Positions 1 to 6,079 of a DNA stretch of 8,339 bases are shown here, in pieces; the first letter of the stretch is position 1, and the number at the start of each line of letters is the position of its first letter. The translations under genes were made by a program, and so were the position numbers. This DNA comes from Planctomycetaceae bacterium (GTDB taxonomy: Bacteria > Planctomycetota > Planctomycetia > Pirellulales > Thermoguttaceae): assembly GCA_031259095.1 (NCBI GenBank), contig JAIRLW010000491.1:1-8339 (forward strand), given 5' to 3'. The notes beneath the pieces were generated by a model. The model was not told where the DNA came from and ran no database searches. It saw only the letters and a list, made by a program, of their open reading frames with translations.

Positions 1-162
1 TTAAGAGAACGTTTCGATTACACCGAATGGCAAAAAGAATATTTCAAGGATATTCAACTAGAAGATTTTATGGAAGAAGCCGCACGTTACGATAAAGAAC
101 ATCCGTTCACAAAAAAACAGAATCAAACTACCAATACAAAAGAAAAGTTAAAAAAACTCTAA
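1..162 (+). CDS. C-terminal end of an unrecognised protein (partial)
   Basis: An open frame enters from the left edge and ends at TAA 160-162, leaving the last 53 residues. The visible part is strongly charged: an acidic, aromatic stretch (EYFKDIQLEDFMEEAARYD) is followed by a lysine/asparagine/threonine-rich tail ending in KEKLKKL, which looks like a flexible basic C-terminus. No domain is recognised. The gene ends 21 bases before the methyltransferase ATG on the same strand with no obvious terminator between, so the two may be co-transcribed. It could be another component of the restriction-modification locus or an unrelated neighbour; the fragment does not decide this. That it is coding is inferred from the long open frame and the protein-like composition. 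Confidence 0.6.
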   Translation, partial: LRERFDYTEWQKEYFKDIQLEDFMEEAARYDKEHPFTKKQNQTTNTKEKLKKL

Positions 163-183
163 AATTTTACAAAAACATTAGCA

Positions 184-1149
184 ATGAATAAAACATTAAC
201 TCGAAATAAAGAATTGCCGACGTTTTTTGGTAACGTTCAATCAAAAGGGAAACGTTTACATTCGGCTTTTGAAAACAACATAAAACCAAAATTATTTTAC
301 CAACACGAAAACGGTCAACTTTGGCAAGGCGATTGTATTGAATGGCTCAAAATGTTGTCCAATGAAAGTGTTGACTTAATTTTTGCTGATCCGCCCTACA
401 ACATCAAAAAAACTAATTGGGACTCTTTTGAAAATCAAGAGGAATACATCAAGTTTTCAATGCGATGGATTGAACAAGCGTCAAGAGTTTTAAAACCGTC
501 CGGTACACTTTTTGTTTGCGGTTTTTCTGAAATACTCGCCGACATAAAACATCCTGCATCACGTTTTTTCAACTCGTGCCGTTGGATCGTTTGGCATTAC
601 AAAAATAAGGCTAATTTAGGTAAAGATTGGGGACGAAGCCACGAAAGTATTTTGCATTTTCGTAAAACAAAAAATTTTACGTTCAATATTGATGATGTTC
701 GTATTCCCTACGGAGAACATACATTGAAATATCCCAATCATCCGCAAGCGAAAACAAGTCAATACAGTAACGGGAAAAAAGATGATCATCTATGGGAGCC
801 GAATCCTCTTGGCGCAAAACCCAAAGATGTTATTGAGATTCCGACAACCTGTAACGGAATGTACGAAAAAACGCCGCACCCAACCCAAAAACCCGAAGAA
901 CTTTTACGCAAACTGATACTTGCCTCCTCCAATATCGGTAACACAATCATTGACCCTTTCTGCGGTTCAGGAACAACAGCCGTGTGCGCCGAACAACTTC
1001 AACGAAAATGGAAAGCATGTGATTTGTCACAGGAATATCTTGATTGGACAATCAACCGTATCGAACTCGTTGAAGAATGTGATATTGAAACATGGATTAA
1101 ATACGATTTTGACAACATGAAAAGAAGATATTCAATACGAGGAAACTAA
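184..1149 (+). CDS. Beta-class DNA methyltransferase (N6-adenine likely) of a type II R-M system
   Basis: This is an S-adenosylmethionine-dependent DNA base methyltransferase of the N6_N4_Mtase family, 321 aa. The catalytic motif IV DPPY lies at residues 69-72 and the AdoMet-binding motif DPFCGSGTT at 257-265. Motif IV therefore comes before motif I, which defines the beta class, with the target-recognition region between them (about 110-230). The conserved HPTQKP is at 232-237. DPPY rather than SPPY favours N6-adenine, although N4-cytosine is not excluded. Layout and length resemble monospecific enzymes such as DpnA or M.MboII, from memory of those families. The target sequence cannot be read from the protein. 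No clear Shine-Dalgarno precedes the ATG. The following frame looks like the cognate nuclease, so the enzyme probably protects host DNA. The gene is AT-rich and rich in Lys and Asn compared with the fab genes, suggesting acquisition by transfer. Confidence 0.93.
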   Translation: MNKTLTRNKELPTFFGNVQSKGKRLHSAFENNIKPKLFYQHENGQLWQGDCIEWLKMLSNESVDLIFADPPYNIKKTNWDSFENQEEYIKFSMRWIEQASRVLKPSGTLFVCGFSEILADIKHPASRFFNSCRWIVWHYKNKANLGKDWGRSHESILHFRKTKNFTFNIDDVRIPYGEHTLKYPNHPQAKTSQYSNGKKDDHLWEPNPLGAKPKDVIEIPTTCNGMYEKTPHPTQKPEELLRKLILASSNIGNTIIDPFCGSGTTAVCAEQLQRKWKACDLSQEYLDWTINRIELVEECDIETWIKYDFDNMKRRYSIRGN

Positions 1150-1247
1150 AACAACTTATCAATAAAAGCAAAGACAAAAATAATTTCGCTGATATTAACG
1201 CATACATCAGTTTTTGTGATGAATACCTAAAATATATCACCGATAAT

Positions 1248-2036
1248 TTGCAGGCAACTATTGTTTCGCAAAACGAAAATCATTACCACTTTTTTCAGTA
1301 CAACAAGGAAGGAAATTACCAAATTACAAGACCAATCAATTCGAATTTGATGTACAACAATGAAAGTTTCAAAAATACATCAAAGGAATTTCTTGAAATT
1401 TTACGCAACATTAAAACCGTTGACAAAAACGATAAATCTATCAGAGAAATCCTAAACAACACAACATACACAATTCAACAAACAATCGGCGCTGCATTGG
1501 ATGGACTGCCAGCAGGATATTCCAATACGGCACGAAAACTAAATGGAGATTTGTTTGAACATTTTATTCGTTTAATTATTCGTGAAACAGGCGTCAATTG
1601 TACGTCAGGAACCGTTCAAGTTCCTGTTATCATAAATGAAAATGTAGAATTTTATATGAATTATCAGCATGATTTTATTGTCAAAAATGATAACGTAATC
1701 AAATTGATTGGTTCGATTAAAACTTCAAGTAAAGACCGCATTGATAAGATTTTTATCGATAAATTTCTTTATAATAAATTAACGGAAACGGTAATTCCGC
1801 ATGTTGCCATTTTCCTTAATGACGTTCAGAGAAAAAATATAAAACAAGAAAACAAATACGGCGTCAATTCAACGTTTTTACCAGGACATTTCAAAGGATA
1901 TACCATAAAACTCAATCCGCTAGACGGCGTTTATTATTGTGACATTCGCCCAAACATGCAAACCGAAAATATTTTAAAAGATTACATAAAAACATTTGAC
2001 AATCTTTTAATTGAAGACATCTGGAAATTTACGTAA
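1248..2036 (+). CDS. Probable type II restriction endonuclease, PD-(D/E)XK-like; true start uncertain
   Basis: The coordinates use the only standard start codon in the frame (TTG 1248, 262 aa), but there is no Shine-Dalgarno in front of it. The frame is open back to 1113, just after TGA 1110-1112, and those 45 extra codons read like protein (for example FADINAYISFCDEYLKYI). The real product is probably about 35-45 residues longer. With TTG as residue 1, the candidate nuclease core is NGDLFEHF (99-106, E104), then QHDFIV (D142), then GSIKTSSKDR (S156-I-K158). This D-x13-S-x-K pattern is a PD-(D/E)XK variant with serine where the second acid usually sits. D171, 13 residues after the lysine, might substitute, as in Cfr10I/NgoMIV-type enzymes. 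The nuclease identity rests on this motif and on following a type II methyltransferase; no specific family member is recognised. AT-rich like its partner. Confidence 0.7.
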   Translation: MQATIVSQNENHYHFFQYNKEGNYQITRPINSNLMYNNESFKNTSKEFLEILRNIKTVDKNDKSIREILNNTTYTIQQTIGAALDGLPAGYSNTARKLNGDLFEHFIRLIIRETGVNCTSGTVQVPVIINENVEFYMNYQHDFIVKNDNVIKLIGSIKTSSKDRIDKIFIDKFLYNKLTETVIPHVAIFLNDVQRKNIKQENKYGVNSTFLPGHFKGYTIKLNPLDGVYYCDIRPNMQTENILKDYIKTFDNLLIEDIWKFT

Positions 2037-2055
2037 ACACATACCAGCATCATTT

Positions 2056-2083
2056 TTTTGAAATACAAATTTTGAAATACAAA
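2056..2083. repeat. Perfect tandem duplication of a 14-mer
   Basis: TTTTGAAATACAAA occurs twice with no gap, at 2056-2069 and 2070-2083, about 20 bases after the endonuclease stop codon. Two copies only; consistent with slippage in AT-rich DNA. Confidence 0.85.
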
Positions 2084-2242
2084 CCATACGAAAAAAGTTA
2101 AAACAAAAATTTTGTTTATTTTGTTTTTTCGTCTATTTTGTAATTTCACAACAAACCAACCAACCATAACAACAATTTCAAACCCTTTTTAAAAAATTTG
2201 TAATATATCAGTGGAATATTTATTACACGTATGAATATTGGA

Positions 2243-2449
2243 CAAACAACCTCATTGACGCCTAATTTTTCTTACTAAACGATTTACCAAAAAACCTCAG
2301 TAGCAAAATGATTCCCCCCACAACCAACCTTATTACCTCATTATTTGTTTACGTTTTTAATGAGGTAATGAGGTTTGTAGAGACGCAATGCATTGCGTCT
2401 CTACTGAGGTTGTTTTGTTAGGAAAAAATTAGGTTGAAAATGAGGTTTG
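2243..2449. repeat. Nested inverted-repeat element (MITE/REP-like)
   Basis: Outer arms match imperfectly in inverted orientation: CAAACAACCTCATT (2243-2256) with AATGAGGTTTG (2439-2449), and CCTAATTTTT (2261-2270) with the run before TTAGG at 2423-2433. A middle pair AACCTCAGTAG (2293-2303) and CTACTGAGGTT (2401-2411) is perfect over 11 bp. An inner pair ATTACCTCATTA (2332-2343) and TAATGAGGTAAT (2358-2369) is perfect over 12 bp. The octamer AATGAGGT or its complement occurs five times (2249, 2335, 2359, 2367, 2439) and ACTGAGGT or its complement twice (2294, 2403). No ORF lies inside. The structure suggests a small non-autonomous mobile element or a REP-type palindromic repeat; no target-site duplication was identified. 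Confidence 0.65.
2377..2404. repeat. Perfect 28-bp palindrome
   Basis: The half-site GTAGAGACGCAATG (2377-2390) is followed immediately by its exact reverse complement (2391-2404). It sits inside the larger inverted-repeat element and competes with the outer arms for pairing. Palindromes of the general form TAGAGACG...CGTCTCTA are known to me as dispersed intergenic repeats in several bacterial groups, so this is probably one copy of a multi-copy family. Confidence 0.9.
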
Positions 2450-2595
2450 CGGAAACTGTTAAAATACGTTTTGGAAAATTACACTAATAGATTATTTTAC
2501 TTTTTTGGTGAAATTCAACTAGGTTTTTGTACTATATTTTGTGTCCCTCATAAAGCGAAGTAAACCTTACCGTTAAGTATTGTATCATAAAATAC

Positions 2596-2630
2596 ACTAT
2601 TAACTATTAACTACTAACTATTAACTAAAA
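2596..2630. repeat. Heptamer array (ACTATTA) directly before a start codon
   Basis: Five 7-base units run in phase: ACTATTA, ACTATTA, ACTACTA, ACTATTA, ACTAAAA. The array ends two bases before the ATG at 2633 and replaces any Shine-Dalgarno. Related units occur at 3829-3842 (ACTATAA, ACTATAC) and 8273-8300. Confidence 0.85.
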
Positions 2631-2632
2631 AC

Positions 2633-3799
2633 ATGTCGATTGTTTATGCGAAAACGTGGTTTCAGCAAAAGGCGTTTCTTGATTTTCCTCAAAAAATGTA
2701 CAAAAACGATCCGTATTGGATTCCTCAACTTCGTATCGAACAAAATGGGCTTGCCGGTTTCAAATTTTTCGGGCATCAAGACCCATTTTATGAACATAAC
2801 GAATGTCAGGCGTTTCTTGCAATAGATAGTAAAAATGTTTTAGGACGAATTTGTGCAATTTTGAATCGCGGACATCTTGAACGTTATCACGATGGTGTTG
2901 GTTTTTTCGGGTTCTTTGATTGTGTTGAGGATGTCAGTGTTGCGGGCGAACTCTTTGACGCCGCTGCAAATTGGCTTCAGGAACGAAATTGTACCGTTAT
3001 TCGCGGTCCCGTGAATCCGTCGCTAAACTACACACTCGGTTTGTTGATTGACGGATTCAATAGTTCACCAAAGTTTATGATGACGTATAATCCGCCGTAT
3101 TACGAAAAATTAGCCGAAGATAACGGTTTCAAAAAATCACAGGATTTGTACGCTTATTGGGGTGAAATTGGAATGTTACCCAAAGTCAACGCAAAATTAC
3201 AACCGATTTGTAACCAAATCAAAGAACGAACCGGCGCAAAATCCCGTTCCATTAATACAAAACGGTTTCAGGAAGATGTTGAAACATTTCTCAATATCTA
3301 TAATCGGGCGTTGACGAATACATGGGGATTCGTGCCGATGTCGAAAAATGAAATTAAGGAAATGGCTTTTTTTCTCAAATATCTAATCGTTCCGGAATTA
3401 ACCGCCGCTATCGAATTAGACGGAAAAATGGTCGGCGCATCGTTTGCGTTACCCGATTACAACCCAAGAATTAAAGCAATCGGCGGAAGAATCACACCGC
3501 TTCGGCTTCTCAAATTGTTACGGCATAAAGAGGAAATCAAATCTATTCGGATTCTCAGCACTAATGTGTTACCGGAATATCAGATGCAAGGTCTTGGGAT
3601 GCTTTTGATGAATGCGCTTGTTCCCAAAGTGTTACAGAGCGGTATTCAGGACGCGGAATTTTCATGGGTACTTGAGTCCAATTCCTTTTCCCGCGGCGCA
3701 CTCGAAAAAGGAGGCGCAATCCGTACAAAAACATACCGCGTCTATGATAAGTTAATAGCAGCGGACAGCGCCGCAAGCGGATTAAAATCATTACGATAA
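2633..3799 (+). CDS. GNAT-superfamily N-acyltransferase-like protein (YghO type)
   Basis: This 388-aa protein belongs to a widespread, poorly characterised family with acyl-CoA N-acyltransferase (GNAT) folds. The substrate is unknown. Residues 60-176 carry family hallmarks: FGFFDCVED (92-100), RGPVNPS (124-130), NYTLGLLIDGF (132-142) and YNPPYYEKL (152-160). The C-terminal half (about 200-373) holds the acetyl-CoA pyrophosphate-binding signature Q-x-x-G-x-G as QMQGLG (317-322), preceded by the strand IRILSTNVLPEY. Both halves look GNAT-like, so it may be a double-GNAT protein with cofactor binding in the second half. No signal peptide or membrane segment is seen, so it is probably cytosolic. 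It stands alone, with heptamer repeats on both sides, and no neighbour suggests a pathway. The ATG at 2633 opens directly into the family-like N-terminus (WFQQKAFLDFPQKMYKNDPYWIP). No Shine-Dalgarno is present. Confidence 0.85.
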   Translation: MSIVYAKTWFQQKAFLDFPQKMYKNDPYWIPQLRIEQNGLAGFKFFGHQDPFYEHNECQAFLAIDSKNVLGRICAILNRGHLERYHDGVGFFGFFDCVEDVSVAGELFDAAANWLQERNCTVIRGPVNPSLNYTLGLLIDGFNSSPKFMMTYNPPYYEKLAEDNGFKKSQDLYAYWGEIGMLPKVNAKLQPICNQIKERTGAKSRSINTKRFQEDVETFLNIYNRALTNTWGFVPMSKNEIKEMAFFLKYLIVPELTAAIELDGKMVGASFALPDYNPRIKAIGGRITPLRLLKLLRHKEEIKSIRILSTNVLPEYQMQGLGMLLMNALVPKVLQSGIQDAEFSWVLESNSFSRGALEKGGAIRTKTYRVYDKLIAADSAASGLKSLR

Positions 3800-3828
3800 C
3801 ATTCCGTTTGCAGCACTATCCGCTTTCA

Positions 3829-3842
3829 ACTATAAACTATAC
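3829..3842. repeat. Two degenerate heptamer units
   Basis: ACTATAA and ACTATAC lie in tandem about 30 bases after the GNAT stop codon, resembling the ACTATTA units in front of the same gene. Confidence 0.55.
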
Positions 3843-3854
3843 CGTTTTCACTTT

Positions 3855-3868
3855 AAAAACCGGTTTTT
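3855..3868 (+). terminator. Possible weak terminator-like palindrome after the GNAT gene
   Basis: AAAAACCGGTTTTT is a perfect 14-bp palindrome ending in five T, about 55 bases past the stop codon. The GC core is only four bases with no loop, so termination is doubtful. Confidence 0.25.
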
Positions 3869-3942
3869 GAAATGTAAAAACACATTAAATTGCGGAGTTA
3901 AACGAAAAGATAAAACAGGTTTTTAAAAGGAATAGGGGATAA

Positions 3943-4011
3943 ATGGAGTCGATAAAAAACAGAACATTGGCGAAAATCGACGTAATCTGCGGACTTCTCT
4001 CGCTTATATAA
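3943..4011 (+). CDS. Possible 22-residue small ORF with a good ribosome-binding site
   Basis: ATG 3943 is preceded by AGGGGA (3933-3938) at suitable spacing and reads 22 codons to TAA 4009-4011. The peptide is basic in its first half (MESIKNRTLAKID) and hydrophobic at its end (VICGLLSLI), as in small membrane-associated or leader peptides. It lies alone between the GNAT gene and the terminator of the minus-strand gene. The Shine-Dalgarno is the only positive evidence, and chance is a real alternative. Confidence 0.2.
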   Translation: MESIKNRTLAKIDVICGLLSLI

Positions 4012-4041
4012 TCGCTACAAAAATATCGGCGTATTCAGCGG

Positions 4042-4072
4042 TAAAAAATAAAATAGACCGTACTATTTTATC
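4042..4072 (-). terminator. Rho-independent terminator of the receiver-GGDEF-CBS gene
   Basis: Read on the minus strand, ATAAAATAG (4071-4063) pairs with CTATTTTAT (4056-4048) around a 6-base loop. A run of T (4048-4043) follows. It starts about 17 bases after the stop codon of the minus-strand gene. The stem is AT-rich, but position and T-run fit well. Confidence 0.65.
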
Positions 4073-4088
4073 ACGTTCCGAATGGAAA

Positions 4089-5723
4089 TCAATTTTCGGA
4101 ATCAGGTTTGGAATGAGTGGAACTGTATTTTAACACCTGATCCATCACATCCTGACATTGGGAAATTAACGCAACAATATAATTTCGGTTCTTTTCCCAA
4201 TTTTCGTCGTTATCCTGACTCGATAATGTTTCATCTAAAACGGCAAGTTCTTTCATCAGGATTTCAATAGAATCTTTCAGATTTTGAACCGGAATATCAC
4301 GAACCGAAATAATCGGAACAATTTCATTAAAATGTCCGCAAAATACCGCCCAACGATTACGTAACCAACGGAGCAACGGTGTACGATTAATAAATCCAAC
4401 CGGCGTTTTGTCTTGCATGAGTAAAATCTGTCGCGCGGAAACCCGACAAAGGAAATCAAAAACAATTTTAAGCGGCGTTTCCGACGGATAACAAATCACA
4501 TTCGGCGTTACCAAATCTCCAATCGGTTCCTGCCAGCGGGAAAGATTGCCAATCAGCGGAATCAAGTTTTTTTCGGCAACCATGCCAATTAAATGTTCCT
4601 TTTCGTCCACCACCGGCAACGACTCAATTCGTGTGCGGAGAAAAAAGTCAATGACCGAAGCCACCGTCTCTTGTGGACTAATACTCAATGTAAACGGCGT
4701 CATCACTTCGGCGGCGGTAACATCAGCAAACAATGCCGACAAATTGTCGGTTTCATGAACATTGTCCGTTTCACTTGCAATTGTATCAGAAAATCGAACA
4801 CAACGGTTACGTCCCGATTCTTTCGCAAAAAGCAACGCCTGATCCGCTCGTTCAATCAGCTGATCAAGAAACGCGGTGTCCTCCATACGTTCCGCAATAC
4901 CAAAACTAACCGTAATACTAATTTCAAAATTACCATGTTTGATCGGACTGGTTTCAAATCGTCGCCGAATCCGTTCCGCCCAATTCCACGCCGTTTTCTC
5001 ATTACAACCCGGAAGAAGAACACAGAACTCTTCACCACCGTAACGACAAATTATGTCGGAAGATCGGGAAAAACCCTTGAGAATCGACGCCATTTCATGC
5101 AATACCGCATCACCCGCCAAATGTCCGTGAATATCGTTGATCCGCTTGAAAAAATCACAATCAAACATCACCGTAGAAAGCGGAAACTTGTTCTTAATCG
5201 AACGATCCCAAATCACTTGCGCCAATTCAAAAAATGTTACACGATTGAAAAGTAACGTTAAAGCGTCGTATTTGGCGGCAAATTCAAGATCAATTTCCAG
5301 TTTACGGGTACGAAGCGCCGCTTTGAGTCGGGCTTTGATCTCAATACGAAGTTCAGACAAACTCGCCGATGATTTCTCAATAAAATCGTCCGCACCGGAT
5401 TCAAGACCTTCGATAAAAAACTTTTTACCGGATTGAGCAGTTAACAGAAGAATGTAAGTGTAATGCGGTAAAACTTTTCGGTTATGAAGTTGGCGGACGC
5501 GACGGCAAAGTTCCAAACCGTCCAGACCGGGCATCATCCAGTCCGTAATCAAAACATCCGGGCAATCCTGAAGAATTATCTGAAGACATTGATTCCCGTC
5601 CATCGCCGTGCGAACACGATGTCCGCCTTGTTCCAATAAATGAGTTAGAAGACGAAGAATCGCAGGATCGTCGTCAACAACCAGAATATTAGCAGAAAGG
5701 AATGTATTTTCTTCAGTTTTCAA
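4089..5723 (-). CDS. Receiver-GGDEF-CBS-CBS protein, predicted diguanylate cyclase
   Basis: This 544-aa protein is predicted to make cyclic di-GMP from two GTP under control of phosphorylation and a ligand-binding module. Residues are counted from TTG 5723. The receiver domain (about 11-138) has acidic residues D17-D19, phospho-acceptor D61 (LITDWMMPGLDG), T95 and K117. The GGDEF domain (152-313) has metal-binding D188 (MFDCD), N196, D205 and an intact GGEEF (229-233). The inhibitory I-site RSSD (220-223) lies exactly five residues before it, so product inhibition is expected. Two CBS motifs follow (about 338-390 and 399-457), which in other proteins bind adenine nucleotides or AdoMet. A helical tail of about 80 residues ends the protein. 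The start is TTG 5723, seven bases after GAAGG (5735-5731). The upstream in-frame TTG at 5798 lies before the predicted transcription start. No kinase gene is nearby and no membrane segment is seen. Confidence 0.93.
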   Translation of the reverse strand: MKTEENTFLSANILVVDDDPAILRLLTHLLEQGGHRVRTAMDGNQCLQIILQDCPDVLITDWMMPGLDGLELCRRVRQLHNRKVLPHYTYILLLTAQSGKKFFIEGLESGADDFIEKSSASLSELRIEIKARLKAALRTRKLEIDLEFAAKYDALTLLFNRVTFFELAQVIWDRSIKNKFPLSTVMFDCDFFKRINDIHGHLAGDAVLHEMASILKGFSRSSDIICRYGGEEFCVLLPGCNEKTAWNWAERIRRRFETSPIKHGNFEISITVSFGIAERMEDTAFLDQLIERADQALLFAKESGRNRCVRFSDTIASETDNVHETDNLSALFADVTAAEVMTPFTLSISPQETVASVIDFFLRTRIESLPVVDEKEHLIGMVAEKNLIPLIGNLSRWQEPIGDLVTPNVICYPSETPLKIVFDFLCRVSARQILLMQDKTPVGFINRTPLLRWLRNRWAVFCGHFNEIVPIISVRDIPVQNLKDSIEILMKELAVLDETLSSQDNDENWEKNRNYIVALISQCQDVMDQVLKYSSTHSKPDSEN

Positions 5724-5730
5724 AACGGTA

Positions 5731-5735
5731 CCTTC
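5731..5735 (-). promoter_or_regulatory. Ribosome-binding site deciding a TTG start
   Basis: GAAGG on the minus strand ends seven bases before TTG 5723-5721. It favours this start over the in-frame TTG at 5798, which would add 25 cysteine- and aromatic-rich residues unlike a receiver N-terminus. Confidence 0.65.
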
Positions 5736-5786
5736 GGCACGATAACAGAAACAACAAGGAAATCTTATCGACCCATAACATCTGCC

Positions 5787-5815
5787 ATTATAACTCAATC
5801 AGATAAAAAAATCAA
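5787..5815 (-). promoter_or_regulatory. Sigma-70-type promoter of the receiver-GGDEF-CBS gene
   Basis: On the minus strand, TTGATT (5815-5810) and TATAAT (5792-5787) are separated by exactly 17 bases. Transcription would begin near 5780, giving a leader of roughly 57 bases before TTG 5723. Confidence 0.7.
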
Positions 5816-5873
5816 CGATGTTTTCCACAACACCACAAACCAGTGAAAAACTGCTCATTTTCTGTTATCCGTA

Positions 5874-5956
5874 GTCCCGTATTTCTTGTCCCTCTTGTCC
5901 CTCGTCCCTGAGTACCAATTTTAGGGACATTAGGGACTTTAGGGACAAATTGGGAC
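5874..5956. repeat. Clustered GTCCC / GGGAC short repeats with hairpin potential
   Basis: GTCCC starts at 5874, 5888, 5897 and 5904. The complement GGGAC starts at 5924, 5933, 5942 and 5952. Spacings within the second set are 9, 9 and 10 bases. The two sets face each other across about 15 bases, so a single strand could fold into a hairpin with three or four paired GTCCCT/AGGGAC blocks. The position between divergent promoters would suit a regulator-binding array, but a dispersed short repeat is equally possible. Confidence 0.75.
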
Positions 5957-6002
5957 AAATTTGTTCTGTGATTAAAGATGGAGATTCCCTGTTATTGATT
6001 TT

Positions 6003-6037
6003 CGATTTTGACATTTTTTTAAAAAATGTCAAAATCG
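6003..6037. repeat. Perfect 17-bp inverted repeat with a one-base centre, just before the rpmF promoter
   Basis: CGATTTTGACATTTTTT (6003-6019) and its exact reverse complement (6021-6037) flank a single T. The element ends 13 bases before the TTGACA box. Two-fold symmetry next to a promoter suggests an operator or DNA-structure element; as RNA it would form a long AT-rich hairpin. It lies upstream of the predicted transcription start, so it should not be part of the rpmF message. Confidence 0.8.
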
Positions 6038-6050
6038 TTGTATCGCCCTA

Positions 6051-6079
6051 TTGACAGAAAAGCATGACTTCTGTATCAT
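6051..6079 (+). promoter_or_regulatory. Strong sigma-70-type promoter for rpmF-fabD-fabG-acpP
   Basis: TTGACA (6051-6056, consensus -35) and TATCAT (6074-6079) are separated by 17 bases. Transcription would start near 6086, leaving a leader of about 50 bases before the rpmF ATG. It is the best promoter match in the window and suits a ribosomal protein gene. Confidence 0.8.

Larger units (their letters stand above)
2037..2632. other. Repeat-rich intergenic region between the R-M genes and the GNAT gene
   Basis: No convincing gene was found in these roughly 600 very AT-rich bases. They hold a perfect duplicated 14-mer (2056-2083), a short AT-only inverted repeat AAACAAAA/TTTTGTTT (2101-2117) followed by a T-rich stretch that might end R-M transcription, a nested inverted-repeat element (2243-2449) and a heptamer array (2596-2630). 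One GTCCCT (2543-2548) matches the motif repeated at 5874-5956. No promoter for the following gene could be chosen with confidence. Confidence 0.7.

Noticed and set aside
1982..2167. 61-codon minus-strand ORF after the nuclease
   Set aside because: It comes from AT-rich repetitive sequence with a low-complexity Phe/Val/Lys-rich translation, and overlaps the nuclease end.
2581..2590. TATCAT at 2583-2588 as a -10 box for the GNAT gene
   Set aside because: The sequence 17 bases upstream (GTAAAC) does not resemble a -35 box.
2596..2630. Heptamer array considered as CRISPR or an origin iteron array
   Set aside because: Units are only 7 bases with no spacers, and no replication gene or DnaA-box cluster is nearby.
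4593..5255. Long plus-strand ORF of 220 codons
   Set aside because: It lies fully antisense to the receiver-GGDEF-CBS gene, whose domains are unmistakable. The translation is rich in Arg, Thr and Asn with no recognisable domain and no ribosome-binding site.
5724..5798. Upstream TTG start at 5798 for the minus-strand signalling protein
   Set aside because: It overlaps the region before the predicted transcription start near 5780, has no Shine-Dalgarno, and adds a cysteine-rich 25-residue leader unlike receiver-domain N-termini.
6003..6037. Palindrome considered as a rho-independent terminator
   Set aside because: No gene on either strand ends just before it, the stem is AT-rich with a one-base centre, and it lies directly upstream of a promoter.
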